A program made the translations under genes and the position numbers. Below the pieces are notes generated by a model, which saw nothing but the letters and a program-made list of their open reading frames with translations, was not told where the DNA came from and ran no database searches. DNA of 64,000 nucleotides, taken from positions 1 through 64,000 of the forward strand of contig DATKAN010000058.1 in assembly GCA_035498035.1 (NCBI GenBank). The letters run 5' to 3'. Of this stretch, positions 62,004 to 64,000 are shown piece by piece. This DNA is from Nitrospiria bacterium (GTDB taxonomy: Bacteria; Nitrospirota; Nitrospiria; JACQBZ01). Position 1 is the stretch's first letter, and each line of letters begins with the position of its first letter.

Positions 62004-62486
62004 ATGCGGGGCAATCATGGCGAACATCCGCTAAGCCACATAGGCCAGCTCATCGGCCTTGGTTTGTTTCTGGCCCTCTGGATCGGGGACTCATTTGTTC
62101 TCCATTTATCGACCTCCCTCTCGAATTTCGTGCCGATGTATGTTCGTCTGGTATTGCTGGGAATTTTTTGGGGCACCGGCGTCTATTTAATCCGTTCCGG
62201 ACACGTTGTCGTCCGGCCGGAGGAACGTCCGGCCGGAGTGGTCACGACCGGGGCCTTCCAGTACGTAAGGCATCCCATCTATTTGGGAACCCTCCTAACC
62301 TACCTCGGACTTGCGATTTCCACGGGATCGATCCTCTCCCTCGTATTGCTGGCGGGAATATTTATTTTTTATAATTTCATTGCGACCTATGAGGAGGAGG
62401 TGCTTCAGGAAAGATTTGGAGAGGAGTATGAGCGATATAAGAGAAGAACGGGAAAATGGGTTCCGAGAATCGGCTGGAAGGAATGA
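62004..62486 (+). CDS. Isoprenylcysteine carboxyl methyltransferase-like membrane protein
   Basis: A 160-residue membrane protein of the ICMT/PEMT group. Three to four helices are seen, and the cofactor motif FQYVRHPIYLGTLL (RHPxY) plus the C-terminal EEEVLQERFGEEYERYKRRTGKWVP split over about 133-157 is typical. Bacterial homologues methylate phospholipids or unknown substrates. It could also start at GTG 61980. It has no obvious operon partner. Confidence 0.83.
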   Translation: MRGNHGEHPLSHIGQLIGLGLFLALWIGDSFVLHLSTSLSNFVPMYVRLVLLGIFWGTGVYLIRSGHVVVRPEERPAGVVTTGAFQYVRHPIYLGTLLTYLGLAISTGSILSLVLLAGIFIFYNFIATYEEEVLQERFGEEYERYKRRTGKWVPRIGWKE

Positions 62487-62729
62487 CGAAACCGGGGAGC
62501 TTTAAACCCCGCGGCCGCGAATATTGACCCCTCCCACCTAAACCGGTATAATCCCCCTCATTTCCCCGTCGCGGGACGGTGTAACGGGGCCCCTCCCCCA
62601 TGCCTGCCGTTTCCAACCTTCACGCGGCGCCATCTGGCGGAGGGAGAAGGGGTATCCATGCCCGGCATTAAATTTTCCCTTTCTTGTAACCTATTTTCCC
62701 GCCGCCGGTCTCGTTATCCAGGAACTTTT

Positions 62730-63185
62730 ATGAAGAGGTTGATCGTTATACCAATACTGGTCATAATCAGCCTCGGCGCGGCACCCGTGTTTTCAATAGT
62801 TGGGGTTGAGAATGATCCATGTAAGGTGCTTGTTCCCACTGAACTTATTTCTCAATTGAAGGCCATGAAGAGCCCGTTTCCATCCAATCCGAACTTCATT
62901 GCAGAAGGAAAAGCTGTCTATGAGGGCAAGGGAACATGTTTTACCTGCCATGGTTTGGACGGCAAAGGCAATGGGGATGCTGCAAAGGCTCTGGATCCAG
63001 CCCCTCGAAACATGACGAATCCAAAATTTCATGATTGCAAAACAGATGGAGAAATATTCTGGGTTATCAAGTTCGGAATCCTAGGGGCTGGCAAAATCCC
63101 ATTGACAAACTTACATGCTCCACCTGAAGGAGCTCTTATTACTGATAAGGAGGCGTGGATGCTCACCCGATACGTTCGATGGTAA
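62730..63185 (+). CDS. Small c-type cytochrome
   Basis: A 151-residue periplasmic cytochrome. Signal or anchor helix about 3-24 (RLIVIPILVIISLGAAPVF), one haem-binding CFTCH at 70-74 and the usual DGKGNGDAAKALDPAPRNMTN after it. The normal axial Met motif (GxxMP) is GAGKIPLTN here, Ile in place of Met; Met144 or His129 could replace it. A second ATG upstream (62658) exists, but ATG 62730 fits the signal peptide. Electron-transfer partner unknown. Confidence 0.82.
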   Translation: MKRLIVIPILVIISLGAAPVFSIVGVENDPCKVLVPTELISQLKAMKSPFPSNPNFIAEGKAVYEGKGTCFTCHGLDGKGNGDAAKALDPAPRNMTNPKFHDCKTDGEIFWVIKFGILGAGKIPLTNLHAPPEGALITDKEAWMLTRYVRW

Positions 63186-63546
63186 AAAAATGAATGCAGA
63201 TTAGAGATACCTTTAGATGGCTTGTTTGTGACCAGGACTTGAAATATAAGTTTGATTACACGAGGGCCGGCAAAGCCGAGAGCGCCGGTGGAAAACTGAT
63301 AATTCAAGACTCGACCCTAAATCTTGTTCTTATTGCTCCATAAAAATTGAATTCCGGAAACATTTTCTCAATGCCCAGTAGCCCCCCCTCCGGCCTCGCG
63401 CGCGGGGGAAAGGCTGGAAAATGGAGCCATGGAGCCGTGGAGCAATAAAAAAGGCATCTGGCGGGTTCCGACAGTTTTGATCTTGTGCCGCTATACTTTT
63501 ATGATAAAGTAAAGGCCGATTCGGTCGGTTCAACGGGAGGGAGGCC
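63186..63546. other. Intergenic stretch with inverted repeat and promoter, no gene recognised
   Basis: About 360 bases. TTATTGCTCCAT (63330-63341) and GTGGAGCAATAA (63437-63448) are near-exact complements, 11 of 12. A promoter-like pair TTGATC (63477-63482) and TATGAT (63500-63505) with 17-base spacing precedes the AbrB-like gene. No coding region was recognised. Confidence 0.55.
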
Positions 63547-63774
63547 ATGGCTTATCTGAAGCTGTCTTCGAAAAATCAGATCGTGCTTCCCAAGGAGGCG
63601 CGGTCGGCGATGAAGGTCAAGGGCGGCGATTCGCTCCTCGCGGTCGTCAAAGGCGGCATCACGATCTTGATGCCTAAACCCAAGAAGTATGCCGAGGCGC
63701 TTTCCGGTTTGGGGAAGAGCCTCTACACTAAAAATTATTTGAAATGGGAACGTCAATCATGGGGGACACGCTGA
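63547..63774 (+). CDS. AbrB/MazE-type antitoxin (SpoVT-like domain)
   Basis: A 75-residue swapped-hairpin DNA-binding protein: MAYLKLSSKNQIVLPKEARSAMKV followed by GGDSLLAVVKGGITILMPKP. This is the VapB/MazE-type antitoxin fold. A tail (ALSGLGKSLYTKNYLKWERQS) suggests a toxin-binding region. GGGAGG lies upstream. Its partner gene, just downstream, is broken, so it may be an orphan. Confidence 0.85.
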   Translation: MAYLKLSSKNQIVLPKEARSAMKVKGGDSLLAVVKGGITILMPKPKKYAEALSGLGKSLYTKNYLKWERQSWGTR

Positions 63775-63912
63775 TTGCGCGCCGAGTACGAGTTAATAAC
63801 GCCCGATGCGGTTCTGTTGGCCACCGCGCTCCATTCCCGCGCGGCCTGTTTTATCGGTAATGACTCGAAGTTAAAACGGGTAAAAGGGATTGAGATACTG
63901 ACCCTGTCGTGA
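63759..63912 (+). pseudogene. PIN-domain toxin remnant (VapC-like)
   Basis: An ATG overlapping the antitoxin end begins MGDTLIA and soon runs out of family similarity. In another frame, EYELITPDAVLLATALHSRA (split) and CFIGNDSKLKRVKGIEILTL follow to a TGA, which is the C-terminal half of a PIN domain (the ITPDAxxLATA and NDxxLKRV motifs). The first half and the reading frame are lost, so this is an internally deleted and frameshifted toxin gene. Confidence 0.75.
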
Positions 63913-64000
63913 CGAATGACCGGCCGGACCGGCCATCGGGTCGGCCATGCCTGTGCGCCGATCAGGGGGCGCGGGCCGAAAAGCTGGAAATCGGGGCAAT

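Noticed and set aside
1-64000. tRNA, rRNA or CRISPR array
   Set aside because: No cloverleaf, rRNA core sequence or regularly spaced direct repeats were noticed; no computed search could be run.
63913-64000. Gene at the right edge
   Set aside because: Only 88 bases with short palindromic GGCCGG words; no supportable start or frame.

Overview
The window is a GC-rich chromosomal segment from a Gram-negative (diderm) bacterium. Evidence for an outer membrane is the PilQ secretin, two predicted beta-barrel proteins and a lipobox protein. Conserved gene blocks (6S RNA-rny-ymdB-like-xseA-xseB-ispA-dxs-tlyA; pilMNOPQ; a complete nuoA-N operon with separate nuoC and nuoD) recall Nitrospirota or the former Deltaproteobacteria. 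That placement is a guess from gene order only; no rRNA gene is present.

Layout. 1-800: tail of a macro-domain gene, then a reverse-strand PilZ-LuxR fusion regulator. 890-9300: a promoter and 6S RNA, then rny, a YmdB-like phosphodiesterase, exonuclease VII (xseA, xseB), a prenyl diphosphate synthase (ispA), dxs and tlyA. 9297-11197: two overlapping sugar-nucleotide epimerase genes. 11339-24938: type IV pilus genes: pilB and pilC, a pseudopilin, the probable major pilin, four minor-pilin/PilX-like genes, a large secreted protein, a small membrane protein, a MerR-like gene and pilMNOPQ. 24942-32148: cutA, an endonuclease III-like glycosylase, an M23 peptidase, a cold-shock gene, secA, a nitrilase-family protein and a GAF-GGDEF diguanylate cyclase. 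32165-38522: rmuC, two TRL-like envelope genes, an APH-P-loop kinase fusion, midA, a PilZ gene and truB. 38633-42100: a copper-type P-ATPase, a HigBA-like toxin-antitoxin pair and a small AT-rich membrane ORF. 42402-57629: the nuoA-N operon for respiratory complex I. 57843-63912: two outer-membrane beta-barrels, a PQQ-type sugar dehydrogenase, a secreted unknown, an isoprenylcysteine methyltransferase-like protein, a cytochrome c and a decayed AbrB/PIN toxin-antitoxin locus.

Two themes connect the parts. First, cyclic di-GMP: a GGDEF enzyme with an intact active site and I-site, two PilZ proteins with both ligand motifs (one fused to a LuxR DNA-binding domain), and a pilus motor ATPase with an MshEN-like N-terminus. 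These could link the second messenger to pilus extension and transcription. Second, the nuo operon carries a palindromic or inverted-repeat element in nearly every intergenic junction from nuoB to nuoK. In nuoB, nuoE and nuoG the stop codon lies inside the hairpin. Related elements occur elsewhere in the window, one shares a 16-mer with the nuoC coding sequence, and another encodes part of the PilP signal peptide.

No CRISPR array, tRNA, rRNA, prophage or intact insertion sequence was recognised. The most unusual observations are the nuo palindromes, the repeat-derived PilP leader, the PilZ-LuxR regulator, a nitrilase homologue with Gln in place of the catalytic Glu, and a cytochrome c without the usual axial-Met motif.
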